Source: an uncultured Bacteroides sp. (GTDB lineage Bacteria > Bacteroidota > Bacteroidia > Bacteroidales > Bacteroidaceae). Taken from it: a stretch of 14,968 bases of DNA. This document shows positions 1 through 7,400 of this stretch, piece after piece. The position numbers were made by a program, and so were the translations under genes. Location of the stretch: positions 1 to 14,968 of the forward strand of contig USPQ01000066.1 of assembly GCA_900556625.1 (NCBI GenBank), in the 5' to 3' direction. Position 1 is the first letter of the stretch; every line of letters starts with the position of its first letter. The notes beneath the pieces are model-generated. The model did not search any database, was not told where the DNA came from, and worked only from the letters and a program-made list of their open reading frames with translations.

Positions 1-1
1 A

Positions 2-1402
2 ATGGAAGAAGTATTCAAGTACATTATCGGTCTTGGAGCGGCAGTAATGATGCCGATCATTTTCACGATTTTAGGAGTATGTATCGGTATTAAACTTCCC
101 AAAGCGCTCAAGAGCGGTTTGTTGGTTGGTGTCGGTTTCGTTGGTTTATCAGTAGTGACGGCATTGCTCACCAGCAGTCTGGGTCCGGCATTAAGTAAAA
201 TGGTTGAAATCTACGGATTGGAATTAGGAATTTTCGACATGGGGTGGCCTTCTGCTGCGGCGGTAGCTTACAATACCTCAGTCGGTGCTTTCATCATCCC
301 TGTTTGTCTGGGAATTAACTTATTAATGTTGCTGACTAAAACAACCCGTACCGTCAATATCGACCTTTGGAACTACTGGCACTTTGCATTTATCGGCGCT
401 ATCGTATACTTTGCTTCCGACAATATCTATTGGGGATTCTTTGCAGCTATCATCTGCTACATCATCACGCTGGTAATGGCAGACCTTACCGCTCCTGCTT
501 TTCAGAAGTTCTATGATAAAATGGACGGAATCTCTATCCCGCAACCTTTCTGCCAAAGTTTCGTTCCGTTTGCTATCGTAATCAACAAACTATTGGATAA
601 AATTCCGGGATTCGACAAACTGAATATCGACTCTGAAGGATTGAAAAAGAAATTCGGCTTAATGGGTGAACCCTTGTTTCTGGGTATCGTAATTGGTTGC
701 GGTATCGGCGCGCTGGGTTGCGGAAGCTGGAAAGAAGTGGTAGACAGCATTCCGAGCATATTAGGTCTGGGTATCAAAATGGGCGCGGTAATGGAGTTGA
801 TTCCACGTATCACCAGCCTCTTTATCGAAGGTCTGAAACCGATCTCCGACGCTACTCGCGAACTGATCGCAAAAAAATATAAGAACAGTGCCGGGCTGAG
901 TATCGGTATGAGCCCCGCTTTGGTTATCGGACACCCGACGACACTGGTGGTATCCCTGCTTTTGATTCCCGTAACTATATTCCTTGCAGTCATTCTGCCG
1001 GGCAACCGGTTCCTTCCGCTGGCATCTCTGGCGGGTATGTTCTACCTGTTCCCGATGATTCTGCCTATCACGAAAGGTAATGTAGTGAAATCGTTTATTA
1101 TCGGACTGGTAGCATTAATCGTAGGTTTGTATTTCGTAACGGAACTGGCAGGTTTCTTCACCCTGGCCGCAAAAGACGTATATGCTGCTACGGGCGACCC
1201 GACAGTGAATATCCCCGCAGGCTTTGAAGGCGGCGCACTCGACTTTGCTTCCAGTCTTTTCTGCTGGGGTATCTTCCACCTGACTTACAGCCTGAAGATT
1301 ATCGGCCCAGCAATCCTCGTGGTACTCGCACTCGGAATGGCTATCTACAACCGTATCCGCATGACGAGAAATGATGCAAAAGAAGCATTGAACAACAAAT
1401 AG
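2..1402 (+). CDS. GatC-like PTS EIIC membrane transporter
   Basis: A 466-residue polytopic inner-membrane protein that matches the galactitol-type PTS EIIC family (GatC/SgcC) along its whole length. Family landmarks are visible: an N-terminus alignable with E. coli GatC from its first Met, DMGWPS at residues 79-84, a segment like NVDIWNIWH at 119-127, MGEP at 221-224 and a conserved His at 311 in IGHPT. E. coli GatC is about 451 residues, so this copy is full length; only one base of the window precedes its ATG. In classical PTS, EIIC forms the sugar channel and needs EIIA and EIIB for phosphorylation, and neither is encoded in the visible downstream region. kduI follows after 34 nt with no terminator, so the two are probably co-transcribed. 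The substrate is inferred to be a uronate or its ketonic derivative rather than galactitol. The family is certain, the substrate is not. Confidence 0.87.
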   Translation: MEEVFKYIIGLGAAVMMPIIFTILGVCIGIKLPKALKSGLLVGVGFVGLSVVTALLTSSLGPALSKMVEIYGLELGIFDMGWPSAAAVAYNTSVGAFIIPVCLGINLLMLLTKTTRTVNIDLWNYWHFAFIGAIVYFASDNIYWGFFAAIICYIITLVMADLTAPAFQKFYDKMDGISIPQPFCQSFVPFAIVINKLLDKIPGFDKLNIDSEGLKKKFGLMGEPLFLGIVIGCGIGALGCGSWKEVVDSIPSILGLGIKMGAVMELIPRITSLFIEGLKPISDATRELIAKKYKNSAGLSIGMSPALVIGHPTTLVVSLLLIPVTIFLAVILPGNRFLPLASLAGMFYLFPMILPITKGNVVKSFIIGLVALIVGLYFVTELAGFFTLAAKDVYAATGDPTVNIPAGFEGGALDFASSLFCWGIFHLTYSLKIIGPAILVVLALGMAIYNRIRMTRNDAKEALNNK

Positions 1403-1436
1403 TACATAATATATAATTCAAATAAAGATTCGAAAG

Positions 1437-2357
1437 ATGAAAAAATTAGCAATTGCAATGATGTTGGGTATCGCAGCGATGTCTGCTTCTGCCCAGGTAA
1501 ATTACAAGATGCAAGTGGCTTGCAATCCGCAAGACGTGAAAACGTATGATACAAACCGCCTGCGTAGTAGCTTCCTTATGGAAAAAGTAATGGTTCCGAA
1601 CGAAATCAACGTTACTTATTCTATGTACGACCGTTTTATCTTCGGTGGTGCCGTGCCTACAACAAAAGAACTGGTACTGGAAACAATCGATCCGCTGAAA
1701 GCTAAGTTTTTCCTTGAGCGCCGCGAACTGGGTGTTATCAACGTAGGTGGCGAAGGAATCGTGACCGTAGACGGCAAAGAATATACATTGAAGTTCAAAG
1801 ATGCACTGTACGTTGGTAGAGGCAAGCAGAAAGTGACTTTCAAGAGCAAAGACTCAAGCAATCCTGCCAAGTTCTACATCAACTCTGCTACTGCTCACAA
1901 AGAATACAAAACGCAGTTAATTACGATTGACGGACGTAAAGGCTCTCTGAAAGCCAACTCTTTCCCTGCCGGGAAATTGGAAGAAAGCAACGACCGCGTT
2001 ATCAACCAGTTGATTGTAAACAATGTACTTGAAGAAGGTCCTTGCCAACTGCAAATGGGATTGACGGAACTGAAACCGGGTAGCGTATGGAACACGATGC
2101 CTGCACATACTCACAGCCGCCGCATCGAGGCATACTTCTACTTCAATGTACCGACCGGCAACTCTATCTGCCACTTCATGGGCGAGCCTCAGGAAGAACG
2201 CATCGTATGGATGCAGAACGAACAGGCTATCATGTCACCGGAATGGTCTATCCACGCTGCTGCCGGAACAAGCAACTATATGTTCATCTGGGGCATGGCT
2301 GGTGAAAACCTCGACTACGGAGATATGGATAAGATTAAATATACAGAAATGCGCTAA
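1437..2357 (+). CDS. kduI: 5-keto-4-deoxyuronate isomerase with signal peptide
   Basis: KduI (4-deoxy-L-threo-5-hexosulose-uronate ketol-isomerase) converts the keto-uronate released from unsaturated oligouronides to 3-deoxy-D-glycero-2,5-hexodiulosonate, on the route to KDG. The protein has 306 residues against 278 in E. coli. Metal ligands H224, H226, E231 and H273 correspond to E. coli H196, H198, E203 and H245, a constant offset of 28, so the extra length is entirely N-terminal. Conserved blocks include FLERRELGVINVGG (92-105), DALYVG (122-127) and NTMPAHTH (219-226). The extension looks like a type I signal peptide: Lys-Lys, a hydrophobic core at about 4-15, and ASA before Q20. A Met at residue 25 (nt 1509) would give a nearly E. 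coli-like cytoplasmic form, but no ribosome-binding site marks either start. It lies in a likely operon with the upstream GatC-like gene. Confidence 0.94.
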   Translation: MKKLAIAMMLGIAAMSASAQVNYKMQVACNPQDVKTYDTNRLRSSFLMEKVMVPNEINVTYSMYDRFIFGGAVPTTKELVLETIDPLKAKFFLERRELGVINVGGEGIVTVDGKEYTLKFKDALYVGRGKQKVTFKSKDSSNPAKFYINSATAHKEYKTQLITIDGRKGSLKANSFPAGKLEESNDRVINQLIVNNVLEEGPCQLQMGLTELKPGSVWNTMPAHTHSRRIEAYFYFNVPTGNSICHFMGEPQEERIVWMQNEQAIMSPEWSIHAAAGTSNYMFIWGMAGENLDYGDMDKIKYTEMR

Positions 2358-2386
2358 TCATTGCGCATCTCTGCAACCATATAAAT

Positions 2387-2443
2387 AATCCGAGAAACTT
2401 CATTCATTCCTCTGTATAAGGAAAGAATGAAGTTTTCCGGATT
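2387..2443 (+). terminator. Long hairpin after kduI
   Basis: Arms 2387-2411 and 2419-2443 are 25 nt each with about three mismatches, around a 7-nt loop. A moderately T-rich stretch (2442-2457) follows. It sits 30 nt after the kduI stop and probably ends the gatC-like/kduI transcript or protects its 3' end. A second, smaller stem (2349-2354 with 2363-2368, ATGCGC/GCGCAT) wraps the kduI stop codon itself. Confidence 0.7.
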
Positions 2444-2492
2444 TATCATATTCTTCTCCCAAAGAATACAAATGTAACACCTGACATATACT

Positions 2493-2520
2493 ATGCAACA
2501 AAATCATCCTATAATGCAAC
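2493..2520 (+). promoter_or_regulatory. Direct repeat ATGCAAC, possible operator
   Basis: The heptamer ATGCAAC occurs at 2493-2499 and again at 2514-2520, exactly 21 bp apart. Aligned at that offset, the flanks also agree (about 13 of 19 positions, 2490-2508 against 2511-2529). Two direct half-sites two helical turns apart, upstream of a transporter promoter, fit a regulator that binds tandem half-sites, such as an AraC-type DNA-binding domain. The regulator is not in the window. Confidence 0.35.
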
Positions 2521-2573
2521 GAATTATACATGATTTTGACCAATTATTACAAATAACTTTCATTCGAAATACC

Positions 2574-2581
2574 GACCTTTG
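2574..2581 (+). promoter_or_regulatory. Candidate -7 box for MFS transporter gene
   Basis: GACCTTTG matches the Bacteroides -7 consensus TAnnTTTG at five of six fixed positions. Transcription would start near 2585, leaving a leader of about 29 nt before the ATG at 2614. I see no good -33 TTTG at 19-21 bp spacing, which would fit a promoter that depends on an activator. Confidence 0.4.
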
Positions 2582-2613
2582 TCAGCAAATCAAAATCTAT
2601 TAAATCCATTATC

Positions 2614-4062
2614 ATGAATGCATTTCAAAAAACAGGCGAAAAAATGACAAACTACAGATGGACTATCTGTGCTATGCTATTTTTTGCAACAACAGTTAAT
2701 TATCTCGACCGCCAGGTGCTATCGCTGACCTGGGACGAATTTATCAAACCGGAATTCCATTGGAATGAAGTACACTACGGTACTATCACTTCCGTATTCT
2801 CTATTGTATATGCAATATGTATGCTGTTTGCCGGTCGCTTCATCGACTGGATGGGCACAAAAAAAGGGTATCTCTGGGCAATCGGTGTATGGTCGGCAGG
2901 TGCTTGTATGCACGCACTCTGCGGAATTGTGACCGAACAATATGTAGGTTTGCACAGCGCAGCCGAACTAATGGCTGCTACCGGTGACGTGGTTGTTGTA
3001 CTGGCTACCGTCAGTATGTACTGCTTCCTTGCCGCTCGCTGTATCCTCGCACTCGGTGAAGCGGGCAACTTCCCGGCTGCTATCAAAGTAACGGCTGAAT
3101 ACTTCCCTAAAAAGGACCGCGCTTACGCTACTTCTATCTTTAACGCCGGTGCCTCTATTGGTGCCTTGATCGCTCCCGTTTCCATTCCGTTGATCGCAAA
3201 AGCATGGGGCTGGGAAATGGCATTTATCGTAATCGGTGCGCTTGGTTTTGTCTGGATGGGTATGTGGGTATTCATGTATGATGCTCCTTCAAAGAGTAAA
3301 CACGTCAACAAAGCCGAACTTGATTATATCGAACAGGATAAATATGAAGAAGGCGCCGCCCCTGTGATTGAAGAGGTGAAAGAAGAAAAGAAGATGTCTT
3401 TCCTTCAATGTTTCACTTACAAGCAGACATGGGCTTTCGCTGCCGGCAAGTTTATGACCGACGGTGTGTGGTGGTTCTTCTTGTTCTGGACTCCGTCTTA
3501 CCTGAATACCCAATTTGACATCAAGACTTCCGATGGACTGGGAATGGCTTTGATTTTCACTCTTTATGCCGTAACAATGTTGTCTATCTATGGCGGTAAA
3601 CTCCCGACTATCTTTATTAATAAGACAGGTATGAATCCTTATGCTGCCCGTATGAAGGCAATGTTGATTTTTGCTTTCTTCCCGTTGGTGGTATTGCTGG
3701 CACAGCCATTGGGTACATTCTCTCCGTGGTTCCCGGTTATCCTTATCGGTGTCGGCGGTGCTGCCCACCAATCTTGGTCGGCTAACATCTTCTCTACTGT
3801 AGGTGATATGTTTCCGAAAACCGCTATTGCAAGTATTACAGGTATCGGTGGCATGGCCGGTGGTGTGGGTTCCATGTTGATGCAGTTCGGTGCAGGTCTG
3901 CTGTTTGTTCATGCCGACGAAACGCACATGACATTTATGGGATTCGAAGGCAAGCCTGCCGGATATTTCATTATGTTCTGTATCTGTGCGGTAGCTTACC
4001 TGGTAGGCTGGGTGATTATGAAGGCATTAGTACCGAAGTACAAACCTATCGTATTGGATTAA
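2614..4062 (+). CDS. Hexuronate-type MFS transporter (ACS family)
   Basis: A 482-residue major facilitator protein, probably a proton-coupled importer of hexuronates or related sugar acids at the inner membrane. Landmarks of the anion:cation symporter family (ExuT/GarP type) are present: NYLDRQVLS at about 29-37 in the first helix and GEAGNFPAAIK at 148-158, followed by EYFPKKDRA. A charged cytoplasmic loop rich in Glu and Lys (about 224-262) separates the two six-helix halves. Between helices 3 and 4 (about 105-135) there are roughly 25 more residues than in typical relatives. The start could be M1 or M11 (nt 2644); M11 matches the usual family N-terminus better, and M1 is kept because neither has a clear ribosome-binding site. 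It is separated from kduI by a hairpin and its own upstream region. The exact substrate is inferred from kduI next door; ExuT itself is a possible but unproven name. Confidence 0.85.
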   Translation: MNAFQKTGEKMTNYRWTICAMLFFATTVNYLDRQVLSLTWDEFIKPEFHWNEVHYGTITSVFSIVYAICMLFAGRFIDWMGTKKGYLWAIGVWSAGACMHALCGIVTEQYVGLHSAAELMAATGDVVVVLATVSMYCFLAARCILALGEAGNFPAAIKVTAEYFPKKDRAYATSIFNAGASIGALIAPVSIPLIAKAWGWEMAFIVIGALGFVWMGMWVFMYDAPSKSKHVNKAELDYIEQDKYEEGAAPVIEEVKEEKKMSFLQCFTYKQTWAFAAGKFMTDGVWWFFLFWTPSYLNTQFDIKTSDGLGMALIFTLYAVTMLSIYGGKLPTIFINKTGMNPYAARMKAMLIFAFFPLVVLLAQPLGTFSPWFPVILIGVGGAAHQSWSANIFSTVGDMFPKTAIASITGIGGMAGGVGSMLMQFGAGLLFVHADETHMTFMGFEGKPAGYFIMFCICAVAYLVGWVIMKALVPKYKPIVLD

Positions 4063-4083
4063 TCTATCATCTGATATAAAATG

Positions 4084-4123
4084 AAACAGGAAGGTATCCA
4101 ATTAATAATACCTTCCTGTTTTT
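4084..4123 (+). terminator. Intrinsic terminator of MFS gene
   Basis: Perfect 14-bp inverted repeat, 4084-4097 with 4108-4121, around a 10-nt loop and ending in a T run (4119-4123). It begins 22 nt after the MFS stop codon. Flanking A residues on the left mean it could also work on the minus strand. Confidence 0.9.
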
Positions 4124-4150
4124 CGTAAAACAAAATATTCTAGTAAAACA

Positions 4151-4181
4151 AAAAAGCCTCTTCTCACGAAGAAGGCTTTTT
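4151..4181. terminator. Bidirectional hairpin terminator
   Basis: Stem 4151-4163 with 4168-4181, one bulged base and a 4-nt loop, flanked by an A run on the left and a T run on the right. It can act in either direction. Read on the minus strand the loop is GTGA, a GNRA-type tetraloop, and a T-rich stretch follows, so it may serve as a second stop for leftward transcription from the helicase and small-RNA side. Confidence 0.7.
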
Positions 4182-4264
4182 AGGATTACTTATTCTACAT
4201 TACTTCCTGCTTTTAAAATGAAAAAGAAGCATTCTAATAATGGAGGATAGTAATCGTTAAGATG

Positions 4265-4290
4265 AAAAAAAGGGAAGTCTCACGACTTCC
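4265..4290 (-). terminator. Minus-strand intrinsic terminator
   Basis: GGAAGTC and GACTTCC (7 bp) enclose a GTGA loop on the minus strand, followed by one C and seven T residues (4271-4265). It would end the putative small RNA, and also leftward transcripts from the nuclease-helicase gene, whose stop is about 130 nt upstream. Confidence 0.75.
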
Positions 4291-4333
4291 ACAATTCTTC
4301 TAACCTTAAATCTAAATCTCTATGAAAAAAACG
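4265..4333 (-). ncRNA. Putative small RNA (about 70 nt)
   Basis: On the minus strand a perfect TAnnTTTG box (4339-4346) is followed after a few bases by an A/T-rich stretch with a T run at 4331-4325 and a purine-rich segment. It ends in a GNRA-capped hairpin with a T7 tail (4265-4290). No start codon followed by a meaningful reading frame lies inside. Promoter and terminator so close together, in a gap between convergent genes, suggest an independent short transcript rather than the helicase 3' UTR. I recall that a family of paralogous small RNAs of this kind has been described in Bacteroides, but I cannot test membership here. Exact ends are estimates. Confidence 0.5.
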
Positions 4334-4338
4334 TGTTG

Positions 4339-4346
4339 CAAATATA
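4339..4346 (-). promoter_or_regulatory. Minus-strand -7 box for small RNA
   Basis: Read on the minus strand, TATATTTG is a perfect match to the Bacteroides -7 consensus. The -33 region (about 4366-4373) has only TTAACA-like sequence and no TTTG. The predicted start is near 4332. Confidence 0.5.
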
Positions 4347-4423
4347 GGCGTTTGTTCATTATTGAGGTGTTAATGAATTGCATAAAGAGAGAATAAAAAC
4401 TAACATCTGCAAAAATTAGCGAA

Positions 4424-7400
4424 TTACCCCTGAGTCTCTATTAAATTTAATAAACTTTCATAAAGCGGGTTGGATTTCAGGTATTTCGGGACTCCTGTCA
4501 CAAACATCTGTTTCCTTGCACGAGTAAGGGCTACGTTCAATTTCCGGTCTATCAGCACTCCATTCTCTTCTGTTAAATTCGACACAAATTTTAACTGATA
4601 ATAACTATTAATACAACAGGAATAAATAATCACATCCCGCTCGCTACCTTGAAAACGTTCGACAGTATCAACCAATATCCGATTGAGCGCCGGGATCCCT
4701 AACGCTTCTATTTCTTTTTTTATAAGTGCTATCTGACTGCGATAAGGTGTGATAACTCCCAAAGTACGGGAATCGTCAAAGTCTGTCCGGTGAGATTCAT
4801 AGATTTGAGCTGCCAGACCTGCGACAATACGGGCTTCGGAATAATTTATCTTGGCCGACCCGCCCGCCTTCTCCGGCTGTGAAGGATAAAAAGCAAGACG
4901 GGAAATGTGTTCGGATGACTCTGTCTGATGCGGCAGGCCTACCGGTATCAGATGTCCGCCATAGAAAGCCCGGTTGGCAAACAAGGCGACTTTGGGATGC
5001 ATACGTCCCTGACGACAGAGCATATCGTGTGAACGGTGAACGGCAGGGCAATTCCGATAAAGACGTTCAAACAAAGAGTCTTTCAGGTTAGTCAGCCCGA
5101 TAGCCAACAATGTTTCGTCATAGATAGCAGATTGCTCCGCTTTTTGCAGGACAACGGCAGGAAGTTGTTTATGATCACCGATCAGGATAAACTTATCTAT
5201 CGCATTCCTGTCGCCTTCGCCGTGTGCACAAAGAATACCTAACAATTGCGGTTCTAATATCTGAGTAGCCTCATCGACGATAGCTACATCAAAGTGCTTC
5301 AACCGAAAGAGTTCGGGCTTTCCCGAAATGGCGGCCACAGTTCCTACCATGATACGGCAATTACGTATACGTTCATAAACATCGGCACGGCGTGTACAGG
5401 ATGCCAACTCGTTTTCGATCAGATGTCCGCGATATGCTTCATCACAGGATAATTCGCTCCCTACACGGATAAAGTCGACAGCAGGACGAATCGAAGCAAG
5501 CGACTTGCATATTTCATCAACAGCACGATTGGTATACGAAAGTAGAAGAATTTGTGAGTCTTTATCGGCATGGAAAGTCTCCACCATTTTCTTCAGGGCA
5601 CAGGAGGTCTTACCCGTCCCCGGAGGACCGACTAACAGGAAGTAATCTTTTGCAGCTTTCGCTTTCAATGCAACGCGGGTGAAGTCGTCTTCCGCTTGAG
5701 CTATGAGTATATCCAATGATTCGTCAAACTCCGGCGGGCGCTGAGAAAGCAATAAATCGCGCCGTTCCTGCGTAGCAGACAGATAAGCATATAATCCTTG
5801 ATACATCGAACGGAAAGTGGTATCCATCGTATCGTGCTCTATCGCATAAAGACTCCGGGCAGGAAGTACGGAAGGATTTTGCTGTGTAGCACGTAAACGG
5901 ATTCCGACTTCATGATCCGTCAGATATTCAATATTTCCTTTGAATACCATTTTATTGGTAACATTATCTGTATCAGAGTTCCGTTCGTAAAGGATTATGG
6001 CATCGCCTTGACGGAAATTAGGGAGAAAAGTTCTTTCTCCTCCCACCTTCTCTTCCGGAGGGAAGGCCAACGTAAGACCGGCTTTATGTTCATCGGCTGC
6101 ATGATTCTCCTTAATTCTCAAATCATAAAGAATCTCTCCTGCTTCGCATTTCTCCGCCAAAGTGGAAAGCCACAAGGAAGCGGCTCCGGTGCGTCCCTCA
6201 TAATCCACATCTCCGGATTTGGAGGTATAAAGTTCTTTTGTTATAAAGTTATATATTGCATAGAAATATTTTTTCTCCAAAGGAGAGAGTGCTTTCAATT
6301 TCGACTGGAAATTGTCAATGGAAGGACGCAGGTAGGTTTCCCAAAAATGCCCTTTCAAACCTCGCTCGTTCAAGGTGAAGGAATTGATGCCTTCTAGTTT
6401 CTGCGCGGTATACTCCAGACTATTCCGTAACTGAATTCCATATTCATCAGCAACAATGCGGTTGCGCAAGTCGATCACCCGACGCACCAGTGCCCAGGAA
6501 GGACGGGAAGGATAAAGCAACGGATAGCGGGTGTATAGCAGATAAGCTTTCACTTTCCGGTGGTCCATTCCCATAGAATATTGCAGGACTGCCTGATAAA
6601 GCAACATTTGCACTTTATTATTCTCTTTCGGCTCCACTTTGCCACGGATAGCATATTCGTCAGCCTTACCCGATTTCATTTCGATAAAGGAGGACATATC
6701 CCGTTGCATATAGTCGAGACGCCCTTGCAGTCCGAGTGCTTCGCAAATATAAGACGGTTCGAGCACAGCATCCGTCTTATCCAGTTCGTATCCGGCAGCA
6801 TGGAAAGTATCGTTTACCGTTTCACGGATATGCTCAAAGTGAAGTTTACAGTCATCGAAGAACCGGCGTTCCTTTTCCTTGTCACGCAAATCGGGACAGG
6901 CTGCCAATTCGATAGGATAGCGCCGGAAAGCTTTCTGCATACACGCACGGTAATCAATTTCTTCTTCCTGTGCATGAATCCATTCATCCAGAAAAAGGTT
7001 GGCAATGTTTCCCAGCAACAAAGGGCGTGCATTCTCAATCGGCTGAAGGCGGGAAAGAACATAGTTTGCCGGATGATGCCCGTAGTCGCGGAAACATTCG
7101 GCAAGGGAACTGATGTCAAGCAGGTAATCCGGTTCGAGAACGATAAATGAAGGGGTCAATACGCCCGCTTCATCCACCGCAACGTCTAATAGATTTATTT
7201 GGGCATATTGCCATAGCAGCCGGCAGGTTTCAGCAAATTCTTCGTTTATCTGAGGAATGTTATAGCGAACCAAATAAGGTTTCTCCGATACTTCATCCAA
7301 CGGAGTTACATATAAATATTGTTTATCGGCATACTGAAAGCAGACGCGCATCCGTTGCACACGTTCAAGGGCAGGAGGTGCAACCAGATAAGTTGCATCG

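Noticed and set aside
3289..3927. A 212-codon minus-strand frame inside the MFS gene.
   Set aside because: It lies antisense to strongly conserved transporter sequence, is rich in His, Arg, Thr and Cys without domains, and looks like a shadow of the real frame.
4183..4255. Inverted repeat GATTACT (4184-4190) and AGTAATC (4249-4255).
   Set aside because: The arms are only 7 bp with a 58-nt loop, so chance is the simplest explanation in A/T-rich DNA.
4322..4396. A 24-codon plus-strand frame starting MKKTCCKYRR.
   Set aside because: It is short, has no recognisable product, and its first half is better explained as the reverse complement of the -7 box and 5' part of the minus-strand small RNA.
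5912..7150. Two plus-strand frames of 161 and 196 codons (5912-6397 and 6560-7150).
   Set aside because: Both lie opposite the nuclease-helicase, including its nuclease core, and have no recognisable motif.
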